Shown in pieces: positions 22,316-33,570 of a stretch of 64,000 nt of DNA (the first letter of the stretch is position 1; every line of letters starts with the position of its first letter). Source of the stretch: Ianthella basta (Eukaryota; Porifera; Demospongiae; Verongiida; Ianthellidae); contig OZ025868.1 of assembly GCA_964019415.1 (NCBI GenBank), forward strand, positions 15,808,578 through 15,872,577, in the 5' to 3' direction. The notes beneath the pieces are model-generated. The model saw only the letters and a list, made by a program, of their open reading frames with translations. It was not told the DNA's origin and ran no database searches. A program made the position numbers and the translations under genes.

Positions 22316-25300
22316 TCACTTACTGCTCACTCCATACGTCTTTGCCAATTCCTCTGCCAGTTTCCTATCCTTCAATTTCCTCACTGCCTCCACCACTGTC
22401 TGCCATGTGCGAGGGAGATCACCACTTCCTTCAGAGTACATCACCCACTTGGTAACCAGGTCTAGCATGCAGTCAGTGACACTCTTGCTATTGTCACTCT
22501 GAATTGTGTCCATCAGTGAGGGCTCAAAACGAAGAAAAGTGCCAAAATGTCTCCACTTTGAATCAGCTTTCCCCCCAAGGGCCTCTATCACATCTGTCAT
22601 ATAACACAACAATGTGAACATCTTATGATAACAACAAGTCACTGTATTCAATGTCCTTACCAGATGTGTGGGTTACATCCTGTATACTGGTCACTTGTCC
22701 ACCAGCAGCTCCACCAGGTGGTGGGACATGTACAGCTGGGGAATGGAAGGAGGGATGTGTGAGGGGTCAAACACTTCGGCCATGTGCATACAGCTCAACA
22801 CATTGAAAATGTACAAATTAATTTATTCCTGCATGCATTGAGACAAGTCAAGCCCCACTCTAGTGTGCACACACACTAGAGCAGAGCTTGCTTTTGTTGT
22901 TGGTCTTGTGGTATTAAACCTCACATTCAAAATTTACTATGGGCTAACAACTTTCAGCTGTTTGATACTCTGACGGAATCTCACAAAGAAGAGTCTGTCA
23001 GTTACCAGGTAGACTATCCAGACAGATCGTTTCGTGCTATAACTTAAAGAGGCACAATCTGGTTTAGCAAAGGTCTTTAATATTTCAAATTAGTGGGTTC
23101 GCAGCCTATTCTAACTTGATTATTAACTTAATTATTAACCCATACTGTATGGCAGGAAGGTTTGGCGGGGAATTTATTTTGGTGGATTGGTGGTTTTGAG
23201 AGCAATCCGCCAATACTTCTTCCGTCAAAATTTGTGCAATCATATAGTTTTCCTGCTTAACAAGTGCCAGGCCTATAGATGTATCGTCAGCATGGAGTTC
23301 ACAACTGACAGCAGCACGAGGACACTAGAGTTTCGCAAAGAGTTTCGCACACCGGAGGTGGAAGAAGAGAGCAAGGAAGCCATAGGCAATCCGAACAGCA
23401 TCATATATGCGGTCGCTGTGAGGACTGATGTTGAGATCATTGTCTGTACTTTACTGCGGCAGATTTTGGCAGCCTGTTTTCTTTTTCTGCATTGGAGTGG
23501 TACAATTGTGTGCGAGGTCACAGGCAGCAGGCGAGCATCAGCAGATCTACCAAATGAAAAGGAGGCTTGAAAGCCTTTGTATGTTACAGCACTCATGGGA
23601 AAAGCTAAGGATTAGAATGAAAATAGTTCGATTATGGTCAAAGAACAGCGCTTTGGGTACAAATCAAACACAGTGCAACGCATGGTGACTCCCCTAAGCA
23701 GTAGCGTTGTCCAAGAGAAAGCACACCACGTACTTCTTCCTGCATCTAAAGGTCTGAAGTGAGCGTAGAAGAGCCATGAATGAAGCCGTTGTAAGGGAGA
23801 TGGGTGTCGCTAGATCAGACCAAATTCTGATGTTGCTAACTTCTGAGGACTTGTGCTTTTTAGAAAGAGCTCAACACGTGCAGACATAGATGACAGCCAT
23901 GTGTTATCTCAGATTTTATATAGTAAACATGGCTAGAAAATTAGTTCATTTTGTACAGAGTTTAATAAAGGCTGGGACAAAACCTCTTGATGGAAATAGA
24001 TGCTCGGGCCTCTATTCGGACAAATAAGGTACATAGAAATGGTCATGGTATAAAATAAATGTAGTATGGCACGATAGGAAGATGGCAGAACAGTGACAAT
24101 GACTGAAGCGCTTGCTTGCTGGATTTAGGAAGCCATGCCAGCTAAGTCCAATGTACGCCAGTGTACCCGACAGTGTCTTACACCATACGTATATCTGTGT
24201 GTACAGAATACACCAATACAAACCTCCTTCTTGTAGTTTCCTTAGCATGAAGGCAGCAAACGTGTTCATCTTTTTGTAGCTTGTCTTCTCAGAAGCAATT
24301 CTGAACACTTCTGTCACCGTTTCCTCATCTGCATCCTCTTTGAGATAGTTCAAGAGGACGGCGTTACCTTCCTCCCTACTCTTTGAACAATGGATGTCAC
24401 TCTCAACACTCTCTGGAACTAGCCCCAATGCTCTCAGCTCAGCTGCAATTGCTTTGCAGTTCATTTCTTTGAGAAACCTCTCAGCATGTTTCTGAACAAC
24501 CTGCGCAAGTGTGGCTGAACCACAAGAGAGATGTAAGTGGTGAAGCAGCCAGTAATGCATGCGTGAGACCTAGGTAGGCTTGAACAAATAATAGTATGCT
24601 GGTTAGAGCCTTAACCACACACAATCCAGTGCACAGTCCGAGCTAGTACAAGGCCCCAATACACCTTAGAGGATAGCCATGAGGGCAAGAAGTATGGAGA
24701 CACTCCACACAGCTCACCTTCACAGACGGGTGGACTCTTCTCTGTAGCAACTGTTCCTCCACTCACAACTGGAGCAGAAGTGGGGACACTCAGAGCCTCT
24801 ATAATTCTTCCACTATCAGTTACATCACATCTAGCTACTGTCTTAGCTGGTGGATGGTCTTGAGTGTCACTCTCTGGGGACCGCTTCCTCTGCCAAGGCA
24901 CACCTGGAGGATGAGCAACAATTAGAGGTGATGACACATTACTTGGGAAAATAGATCACCAACTGAGCACAGTCCTTGTACCTTCTTCATCTGATGTCCT
25001 CCTCCGCTTTGCCAATGGCCAACTCAACTCTGCTGTCCTCTCAATGTGAACAAGAGACCTTGAGGAGCTGGCCAGCTGGGGAGAGACCTGAGAGCATAAG
25101 GGAAACAAAAGAGATACAGAGGATGGGGAGGGAATTAGGAGAAGGAGAGGGATTAGAGAGGAGGAGGAGGGGAAAAGGAAGAAAAGAGGAGGCAGCACAA
25201 ACACAAGCACACGACAGGAGAGCAACACTTGTCTCCTCCAGACAGCACACCACTCAGCACCTTCACTCGACACACAACACTGCACACTTACCTGGTGAGC

Positions 25301-28117
25301 CTCTGCAGGCTCAGATCTGACTCTCCGCACCAACTCAGCAGGAGTCATGCGCACGTTTCTGGGTCCCTGACGGTAGTACGCAGTTTCCTTTTGAGAATAC
25401 TGAACAACTGTTTTGTGTGGTTTCACAACAATGTCAAAGCGCCACCGGCCGGTAAGCTCATGCTTGTCATTCTTGAGCTTAACTGGTACAACTTGTGCAA
25501 AGGATGAATCAACTGGAGGCCAGAAGTTCATTAGCACCTCGCCAACCTTCATTCTCAGCTGGTCAATGACATGGTTCTGCTCAAGGTCCAGCCCCACCTC
25601 CACGATGCCATCGTCATGGATACCAAAATGAATGCTGCCTCCAGTGGGGTGGTTCAGCATAGCATTGATCCCTCTTCTACAAGTATCAATAGTGGCTCTC
25701 TTGACAATGCCACTCACGCTGATCAAAGGCTGATTTACACCATCAACATAGTCCAGAGTGACTTGTACTCATGGTCATCTGTCTCTGCCCCAACATCACC
25801 ACCAACTGTAGCTGCATTGGGATGCCACAAACCATCCTGCTCCTCATCAGTTTGAACCCCACTCTCTACTGTCTGCGATTTGAGGATGCTGGGAAACACA
25901 GACAGTTCTGATACAATCGTGTATGTCAGTTCATCAATAGTGTGTTTTGTCTCAAAGTGATCCAAGACATCCAACAGGGTCTTCCAGGTCACACTGCTAC
26001 CGTGCTCCAACCAGTAGCTCAGGGTCTTCAAGTAGCATGAATAGTCATTTGAATACTGCCCAAGACCATCGAATGTGCTTTTCTTCATGCCAAGAGCCAG
26101 TCCAACTCTCTTCCAGTGTCTCACTTGGATGTGAGGTAGGACAAGTGTGACTACATCCCTTAGGTCAGGGCGCTGGCCCAACTTCTGCTCCTTTACCAAC
26201 TGACTGTCATAGAGTTGTACTTCATTGTCCATCCGCCTACCAAGGATGCTAAAAAAATATCTCTCTATGAACTTACGGCCATCTTCACCTTCAGAAACGA
26301 TATTCCTCATTACTGGATAAGCCTCAAGCACTTTAACCAACTCTACACGTTGCTTAATGGCAAAATTCTGTGGTATGCTGGGACACAATAGACCACTTGT
26401 CTCCTTGATCAATGCAGCTACATTGAACTGGATAGACAGATTGGCTTCATGACCAAACAAGCTGGTTTCTTCATTGCATCGAGTGGACAGTGAGGGCCTG
26501 GGCAGCTGGAGGGAGGCCTGAGAGGAGAAAAGGGGAAGAAAGAAGACAATTAAGAGAGGGAGAAGGAAGCAGCACAAACACAAGCACACGACAGGAGAGC
26601 AGCACTTGCCTCCTCCAGACAGCACACCACACAGCACCTTCACTCAACACACAACACTGCACACTTACCTGGTGAGCTCCTCCCAGTTCTGATACAATCC
26701 CGTCTGTCCAGACCTGTTTATTCGTCAATTGACTTCCTTCATCTACAAGTATAGTAGAGTCCACAATCTGTTCACTAATGACCACTCCCAATATCTTCTT
26801 CACAACCTCATCTCCACCTTGGTTAGTATCACACACCTTTAGTGATGCAGAAAGCATGAAAATCTCACTATGATACCTCAGAAATACTTCTTGGGGTACA
26901 TTCGCCCACACTCCTGGACCTCCACCCGCCCCCTCAATCAAAGCAGCTATGTCATGGAATTCAAACTGCCGAGCTAAGTCAAGAGGACTTAGACCATTTG
27001 GGAAGACTTCATTGACTGTTTCCTTCAACACACGGTGGGACAAGAGCTTGGTGATGAATGATTTGTGGTCGTTACTACCCATTTGAATTGAAAACTGAGC
27101 AAATCCCAACGCAAAGCATTTCATTGATAGCAGTGAAATGCGTAATGGGTTCAAAGCATTCTCATCTGGTATACTGAGCTGGTTAAGGAATGAAATACCT
27201 TCACCTCTGCAGAAATAGTACTTGGCACATTTCACAGCCGCTGGCATGGTAAAAACATCAGAAGCAATTAACTCAATGAACTGTTCTTCCAGGAATACAC
27301 TGTCTCCAGGAATGGCACACAAACACAGCACTTTGTGTGCATCAACCAGACCTTGCATGATCAAGGTTGCTAAAGCACCCCTCAGCCCTTCTCCACTGCT
27401 CCTAATGTCACATGCCTCACAGAGCTGGTTCAGTTTGCTGGCATGACCACCAACAAAGCAGTGCTCAAATGTAGACAAAGAATTAGAGTCTCTGTCAGTG
27501 ATAGCCCCACCTTTAGAGGTCAATAATCTGAACACTTCCACATGTCCACCCGGCACAGCATACATGACAGGAGTCAAGTTTCCAACTTTCACTGCATTAA
27601 CATCGCACCCTCTGTCTACTAAAACCTTCATTAATTCAAAATGGCCACATTGAGCTGCCCAATGCACAGCAGTCATCCCATCACTGTTCACTACATCAAT
27701 AGGACACCCTTCCGCCAACATAGCTTCAACAGTCTCCACATGTCCATTAAGGGCTGCTTGATGAAGTGGAGTCCCAAAATTACCAGCAACCACTGACTTG
27801 ATTGCTCCCAATCGAATCAGTTCTCGAACTGCCTTTGTCTGTCCCATTGCAGCAGCCCAGTGCTGTGGAGTGAGTCCTCTAACATTAACTAAGTCTACAT
27901 CACATCCCCTCCTGATGAGAAGCCTCATTGTGGTCACATGACCACCCCAAGCAGCAAAATGCAATAAGGAATTCCCCTCATCATCCTTAGTGTCAATTGA
28001 GACACCTCTGTCTAACAGGTCTATAACAGTTTCTGTGTCACCAGTTCTGACAGCGCTAATTAATGCCTGTTTGTTGACAGCCAATTGCAGAACAGCTGCA
28101 GCAGGTGATTGGTCCAT
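22316..28117 (-). CDS. Gene C: ankyrin-death-Schlafen(AlbA)-CARD-death multidomain protein
   Basis: Seven exons: 28117-26669, 26517-25292, 25087-24982, 24903-24718, 24514-24224, 22735-22661 and 22593-22316. All junctions have GT/AG and matching phases, for about 1,202 residues. Exon 1 has only one ankyrin triplet and lacks the death domain found there in the paralogs. Exon 2 carries the death domain (LGQRPDLRDVV, HWKRVGLALGMKKSTFDGLG) and then a Schlafen AlbA_2-like domain (NHPTGGSIHFGIHDDGIVEV, YRQGPRNVRMTPAELVRR). Exon 3 has a basic PLAKRRRT patch resembling a nuclear localisation signal. Exon 5 is CARD-like (MNCKAIAAELRALGLVPESV, NAVLLNYLKEDADE). The last exon is a death domain (KWRHFGTFLRFEPSLMDTI). 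Inside exon 2, near 25,735, the frame changes: EYKSL and the Schlafen core are in different frames, and the exon length carries 2 surplus bases. This is either a lesion or an assembly error. Schlafen AlbA domains are known in nucleic-acid-associated proteins; the role here is inferred only. Confidence 0.75.
23145..23656. mobile_element. Partial MITE, CCGTATGGCCGG family, inverted copy
   Basis: Matches the reverse complement of 9,820-10,353, with left terminus CTGTATGGCAGG. It lies in the long intron between exons 5 and 6 of gene C. The far end is lost at the junction with the next element. Confidence 0.65.
23657..24021. mobile_element. Partial AATAGAGGC-type element, unit B
   Basis: Homologous to 44,130-44,515. 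The right terminus GGGCCTCTATT is kept and the left one is missing. Confidence 0.5.
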
Positions 28118-29092
28118 CTGTACAGTTAGTAAGTCTCTTTACAGAGCGAGAGAAGTAAGGGAAAAGGATTCTCAAGTGATGTAGAATTGAAATGTTCCAT
28201 GAACACAACAGGTGATATTCAGAACACATGACCATGGATGTGTGCGCTATAGTCCACTATTTAGGATTACTGCAATTTCAAATATCAAATAAGAATTGTG
28301 AGTGTGCCCCACACAAATGTGAAATTGCGGGGTGTAATCATTAATTTGCTGACACATGCTTTTCTGTACATTCCCCAATATTGCAATGTGTGGGCGCATC
28401 AAGTAGAAATGAGAGCTTACGCACGCTATAATAACTTTCGTCATTCGCGGTTGAAAATGGCCGCTTTTGCTTGTGGATAGTAATGTCATAGCTAGCTAGT
28501 CTGATACGAGGTAAACCCTGCAATTTGGTAGTAGGCCTGTCATGCCAAATTTGCCCCCCCCCCCCCCCATAATTAGGCCCCCCGTGGAACCGAAACAGCA
28601 ACTGAAATGGTTCCCCCTCTGCTAAATTACCAACGTCTGCGCGAACTGACAGTCAGATTCGTTGTGTACTTGTACCCTGACGACTTTCTCAAGTTGGGAC
28701 GCATTCTCAATCCAGGATAACATGTTTCGTTCGATGAAAAGGCGATTTCGTTCATTGAATGGGCGCTTTGGTTCGATTTATAGGCAATTTCGTTCGATGA
28801 GTGGACGACTTTGTTCAATTAATAGACGATTTCAGCTGACATGCCTTCGCTGCGTGCTCAAGATCCACCACGACGACGAATATCGGGAGACGAAAGGGAC
28901 TTTGTCACTACAGCAGAACCATTATGGCAGCCATTTTCTGCCGTTTTTGGCCCGGCGGAACCATTTCGGCGGGGGAACTTTTACAGCATGACAGGCTGTA
29001 CTGGGACTAAGCTCCATGTTTTGAAGTTTTGGTGGGTCTCATACGATCCCCGCAGGTGTAGCATTCGCTGGAGTCGTCATTTACGTAGGAGA

Positions 29093-31370
29093 ATGGCATC
29101 TTCCCGGCCGAACACTAGCACCCCAACGGTCAACCCGGCTTCATTGCATGAGCTTACAGACGAGGCAGCCCTCAGTGAAGAAATTCCAAGTGATACGGAC
29201 ACATTGTTGAGTACGGAAGCCTCTGCAAGCTCCACTGACAGCGATTCTGATGCGTACGAAGGAGAATCAAGTGACAAATCCACCCTTGTGCGTAAGAAGA
29301 GGAAGCTGGAGCGTTCCAGGCGATACCTGGATGGGGAGGCAAGGCGTCCTTATCGTCAGACATGCACAACATTGAGCTCAACAATGCTGGATGGATCTGT
29401 CAGCCTGTCCTCAGCTGATGAGGTAGGACCACCTGCAAGTACTCCTACAGGCTCAGCTGCCAGCCGGTCAGTAGTGTGCAACAGTTGCTGTCCTGTCCTA
29501 GATAGGTACACACAAACATTTAAGAGCATGCTGAGGCAAGGAAGTGAGCTAAAGAGAAGAAAGTACTCCAATCCTCATCCCTGTAGACCTGACATCTAAC
29601 ACTATAGGGATCTTGTAAAACAAAATAAATGGCTGCGCAACAACATTTTTGACCTCATGGGAAACTATTTATTTTGCAGTCACTGTATGAATGCTGCACT
29701 TGGGGTCTCTTTCAGTCGGCTGACTCGCTTGCGAAACATCAAGAAAGCACAATTTCATGATCCCATCACGAATGATGCCAAAACATGCCGTTGAAGAAGC
29801 TAAACTGGGCGAGTTCGTTGTTATGAGGTATCAGGTATCAGGTATCAGGTATTCTTATTTTACCTGGGGAACCGTTAACCAATGGCTACTGTAAATGGCA
29901 CCCAGAAAAGAAAGGCAAAAATACATGAACACAAAACAAACACTAGTACAAACAAGCAAAATTTTATTAAATAGTGGTAATATAAACATAATATTTTGGC
30001 AAAGTTATGTTAACGGGTCAATTTCATGCAACTGATAAATACCTAAAAAGTTGGAGTAAATTGAAATAATGTATATAAATGTAAATGTAATAAAGGGGGT
30101 TCGTCATTTCCAAGAATGCGTCGATGCATCAGTAGTTGGAATCTTTAATCCAGCACAAAGAGAAGCAGGAAGGGGGACCTGTTCCAATGTAGTGCTTCTA
30201 AATGGTTATGGGAAGAACGACCAAAGCTTGCTATCTATCCGCATCAAGCAGATTACTGTGACACTTGTGCCCGAATAAAAGTGCACATTAATGGTATGCA
30301 GACCACTCTTAAAAGAAAGAGACAGAGTGGCTCTGCCACAGAGGAAGAGCAGAGGAAGATTAAACAGGATATCAACATTGCTGAAGAGGAATTTGCCACT
30401 CACCGAGAGCATGCCTCTAAGGCTAGAGAATACTATAATGAAATGACTGCTCGGTGTAAAGAACAATGGGTAAAGATTGAACAACTGTCAAGGGCCGAAT
30501 CAACGCCATCTATAAAACCTCTGAACTTAATGTATTGAAACACTCCTTCACATGGACACTGAGTGCAGACTATCAGATGTCAAAGCTAGTTCCTCATTGG
30601 GGAAGCTCCCCTCAACCAGGAAGCGCTTACTATCTACAGAAGCTATCAAATCATTTATTCGGCATTGTAGACCACAATGATGAAAAGGCGCACATATATG
30701 TTTTTGATGAGAAAGTGGGACCAAAAAATACTCACTACACTATTTCATACCTCATGCATCACATCAAGGAATCTGTACCATCATGGGTACGACGTATCCA
30801 CATATTTCTGGACAATGCAGGAAATACTAATAAGAATTGCTACTTGATGTCAGCTGCCATGGAACTAGTACAACAAAGGACACTTGATTACATTTGAGTT
30901 TCATTCATGGTTGCAGGACATACAAAATTTTCTCCCGATAGGCTCTTCTCAAAAGTGGCCACTATTTATGCTTGCAGTGATGTATTCACGACAGACAAGC
31001 TTGTGGCAGTAGCTTCAAATTACTCTATAGTCGTGATAGACAAAGATAGATAGTGAGGGCATGGAGAGCTAAGGTGGAGGTGAAGTACACGAAACTTCCT
31101 GGTAATCGATCACTGCACGATTTCTTAGTTGTTAGACATCCAGTATCTAACAATGCCATAATGAAGGTGCGCAAGCAATGCTACAAAGATGCATACACAG
31201 AAACAACAGTGAAGATTGTAAGTGGCCATTTGCCAACAGAGAGAGCCATCCCTTCGTGTGAGGATACGTACACTCAGAGAGGCAAGGTTGGACAAATCTC
31301 TGCTTGTAAGGCTGTTCATCTCAAGCAAATGTATGCCAACTTCGTACCAGAAGAGCGACGACCAAAATGA
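29093..31370 (+). pseudogene. Transposase-like gene of the 3.37-kb element, disabled
   Basis: Segments in order: acidic, serine-rich N-part (29,093-29,599); Cys-containing CNSCCPVLDRYTQTF and LFCSHCMNAALGVSFSRLTR; a VEEAKLGEFVVM remnant (about 29,790), after which a retroelement tail interrupts; FNPAQREAGRGTCSN (about 30,150); KLAIYPHQADYCDTCARIKV (about 30,224); coiled-coil charged stretch to 30,490; catalytic-like HSFTWTLSADYQMSKLVPHW (30,540), HIKESVPSWVRRIHIFLDNA and GNTNKNCYLMSAAMEL (30,760-30,860); C-terminal part to 31,370. The DYCDTC and FLDNAG-NKN strings are typical of a widespread invertebrate DDE transposase-like family whose formal superfamily I cannot name with certainty. Frame changes and stops show it is dead. 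Confidence 0.65.
29829..30065 (-). mobile_element. 5'-truncated LINE tail (CR1/L2-like), nested
   Basis: On the minus strand the segment ends with GGTTCCCCAGGTAAAATAAG followed by tandem ACCTGAT-type heptamers (four copies, 29,829-29,853). That pattern is typical of CR1/L2-like 3' ends that terminate in a short microsatellite. It interrupts the transposase-like gene. No reverse transcriptase is present. Confidence 0.5.
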
Positions 31371-31761
31371 TCCTAGATAATGCATGCTTATATTATGATT
31401 TTGTAACTCTATACAAATCTAAATATATATTCATATTGCGCGACATTTTTAGTATGTTACTTTTCTTGGTCTGTAGCCTTACTTATGATACCAGTTAAGT
31501 GTTTTACATTGTTTTATTGCACTAGGATGCATGTTCAGTGGTTTACAATTGATTTTTGTCCATTTCATATGCATTGGCCTAACGCTCATTTCTACTTGAT
31601 GCATTTTGGCGTACTTTAATAATTGCTTTATTACCACTTATCAATTGTTAATCAGTATCAAACTTTGGCACGGAACAGTACCTGGTGTATACTGTTGAAA
31701 ACCATCAAAACATGGATTTCCACTGAGTGTACTTAAGCTCTTGTTTCTACTTGATGCACCC

Positions 31762-32340
31762 TCATGTGTAAATGGCCATCCTCTGCACCACCAGACAGTA
31801 CACAGGAGGTTCAGAGATGTGGTCACAGCTGGTGAAAGTGCTTGTGATCTACGTAATAGCTTGTCTCAATGGCTGGAGTGCTGCTGCTTAGAGGAGCATC
31901 TCACCAAAGGTAAGTACAAGTCAATAGCATGGTGTGCTGTCTGGTCACTTGGACATATAATGGTTCTTGTTACGGGAAACACTTATACTATTCTCATCTA
32001 TAGTCATAAGAATACAGTTGAGGCATTCCTTCTAATTCCAGCCATGTTCTATTTGAATGAGAATTGTCACCACCTGCTGATCATGCAAAAGGACAGAACT
32101 AATAGCAGTGGTTAGTACTGACTATCACACTCAGTCTTGACAACAAAATCAGAAAGTTCTACTAAGCAACATCACCTGTTTAGAGGAAACCTGCTGCCAA
32201 ACAGCTGAAGCAGGTGTTTGGTCCACTTGTCCCATTTATAGGGAGATTCTCATGTATGGTGTGATAGACTAGTTATGTGAACACACACACACACACACAT
32301 GAACATGCTTTCTTAAATGTATGCACAAAACAATGTATGG
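31762..32340 (+). other. Shared upstream block (unit C)
   Basis: Paralog of 7,940-8,690 without the fold-back. The plus-strand open segment (QTVHRRFRDVVTAGESACDL, SQWLECCCLEEHLTK) and the following GTAAGTACAAG are retained. Confidence 0.45.
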
Positions 32341-32355
32341 GTTGCAAGAAACAGA

Positions 32356-32945
32356 AATGTAAAGGTTTAGTGTTCGCAATTTTTGTGATTCAAGTACATT
32401 CGCAAAACTTTCGCTCCCGAAATTTTCTACATAATATCTACTGATATGTGTACAGATCTTTGATTTACATTGTGCATTGTTCTTTGTGCTGTTGTGTATG
32501 TCTTGAACATCGTGCCAGCAAGTGTACTGCGAGTGTTGTTGACGATTATAGCTCCAACGGCTTTGGGGAATAACAGGGCAATTTCAAAATACAACAAGCT
32601 ATGGGGTGTTCAACTGAAGGAAAGCACCGTCAGGAGTTGGAAGTCCAAGTACTCTGATGAAGTGTGGAAGAGGAATGGAGCCCATTACAGAACTTCCCGA
32701 TTGTCCTTGTAGCTTTCCGTGGTAGCTCTTAAAGGTCTTACCATTTCAGCGAGTGCAACAGTAACTGTATACCTGTGAAAGTAACACTTCTGGTCATCTC
32801 TCCAAATACTCTAAAGACTAATTTACAGCTAGGAATCGCAAAATACTGAAAATCACTAAAAATACTGGAAATCGCGAAATTAAAACCGCGGAATGTTTCA
32901 TATTGAGCAAAATCGCACAAATTTTCTTCCACAAAAATTTCCCAC
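32356..32945 (+). mobile_element. Probable decayed DNA-transposon fragment
   Basis: An open segment at 32,560-32,710 reads NRAISKYNKLWGVQLKESTV and RSWKSKYSDEVWKRNG, resembling an N-terminal helix-turn-helix of pogo/Tigger-like transposases. AT-rich flanks carry GCAAAA/GCGAAA strings that could be diverged termini. The assignment is tentative. Confidence 0.4.
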
Positions 32946-33570
32946 TGTACAGTATATAGTGGAATGGCACAAAATTAATGAAAGAAGATAGTTGAGTACA
33001 CACGTATGAAGCATGTCCTGGGAGACACGAGCAGCACTGCAATAGGCACAGGATTTGTACTTAACTAAGTTCCTGTCTCTTTGGGAGATCAGCCCCTTCC
33101 AATCCTGCCTCTCGTACACACTCCCACCGTGACCCTAAGTAAACCCACTTTTGCCCATTGTGTGTGAGGTTCTTCCTCACTTCTTAACTACCACAATTTC
33201 GAACATGGTTTTCCCTTGTCTTATGCAAGTTGGTCCTATGAGTTCAATAATAAAGATAGCTGGCCAACATGGTATGAGGCATGGTGAAACTCGCTCCAAC
33301 GCTCTACTTATCGGATTGCCACCGGCACTCAGATCCTAGTCAGATGCTAGTCCTTGACCTAGCTATGTAAATCCTCATTTAGGTGTATGCGCTAGGAGCA
33401 TGCAAAAATTTAGTGAAAAGGAGGAGAATATGAAAAGACAAATGGGGTAAAAGCAGCCTATGACGCTTTTCTCTCGCATGCACTCCAGACTGGCTTTGGG
33501 TGCACTGTCATCTTCAATACATCAAATGAAGCTTATCCACTGCCTTCAATTGTTCTTCACCATTTTGCTA
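32946..33570 (+). other. Shared upstream block, distal part (unit C)
   Basis: Matches 10,430-10,619 plus 11,200-11,690 with no MITE between; it therefore serves as the empty site for the TAA-flanked MITE. The open string KIAGQHGMRHGETRSNALLI recurs. Confidence 0.5.

Larger units (their letters stand above)
28392..31761 (+). mobile_element. DDE-type DNA transposon, 3.37 kb, TIRs and empty site visible
   Basis: Inverted termini GGGCGCATCAAGTAGAAATG (left) and the complement of GGGTGCATCAAGTAGAAACA (right). Target duplication is ATGTGT (28,386-28,391 and 31,764-31,769), or 8 bp with two mismatches. The uninterrupted site is in unit A at about 7,945 (GCAATGTGTAAATGGCC). The interior carries a plus-strand transposase-like coding region in several frames. 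The element separates gene C from its upstream block. Confidence 0.82.
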
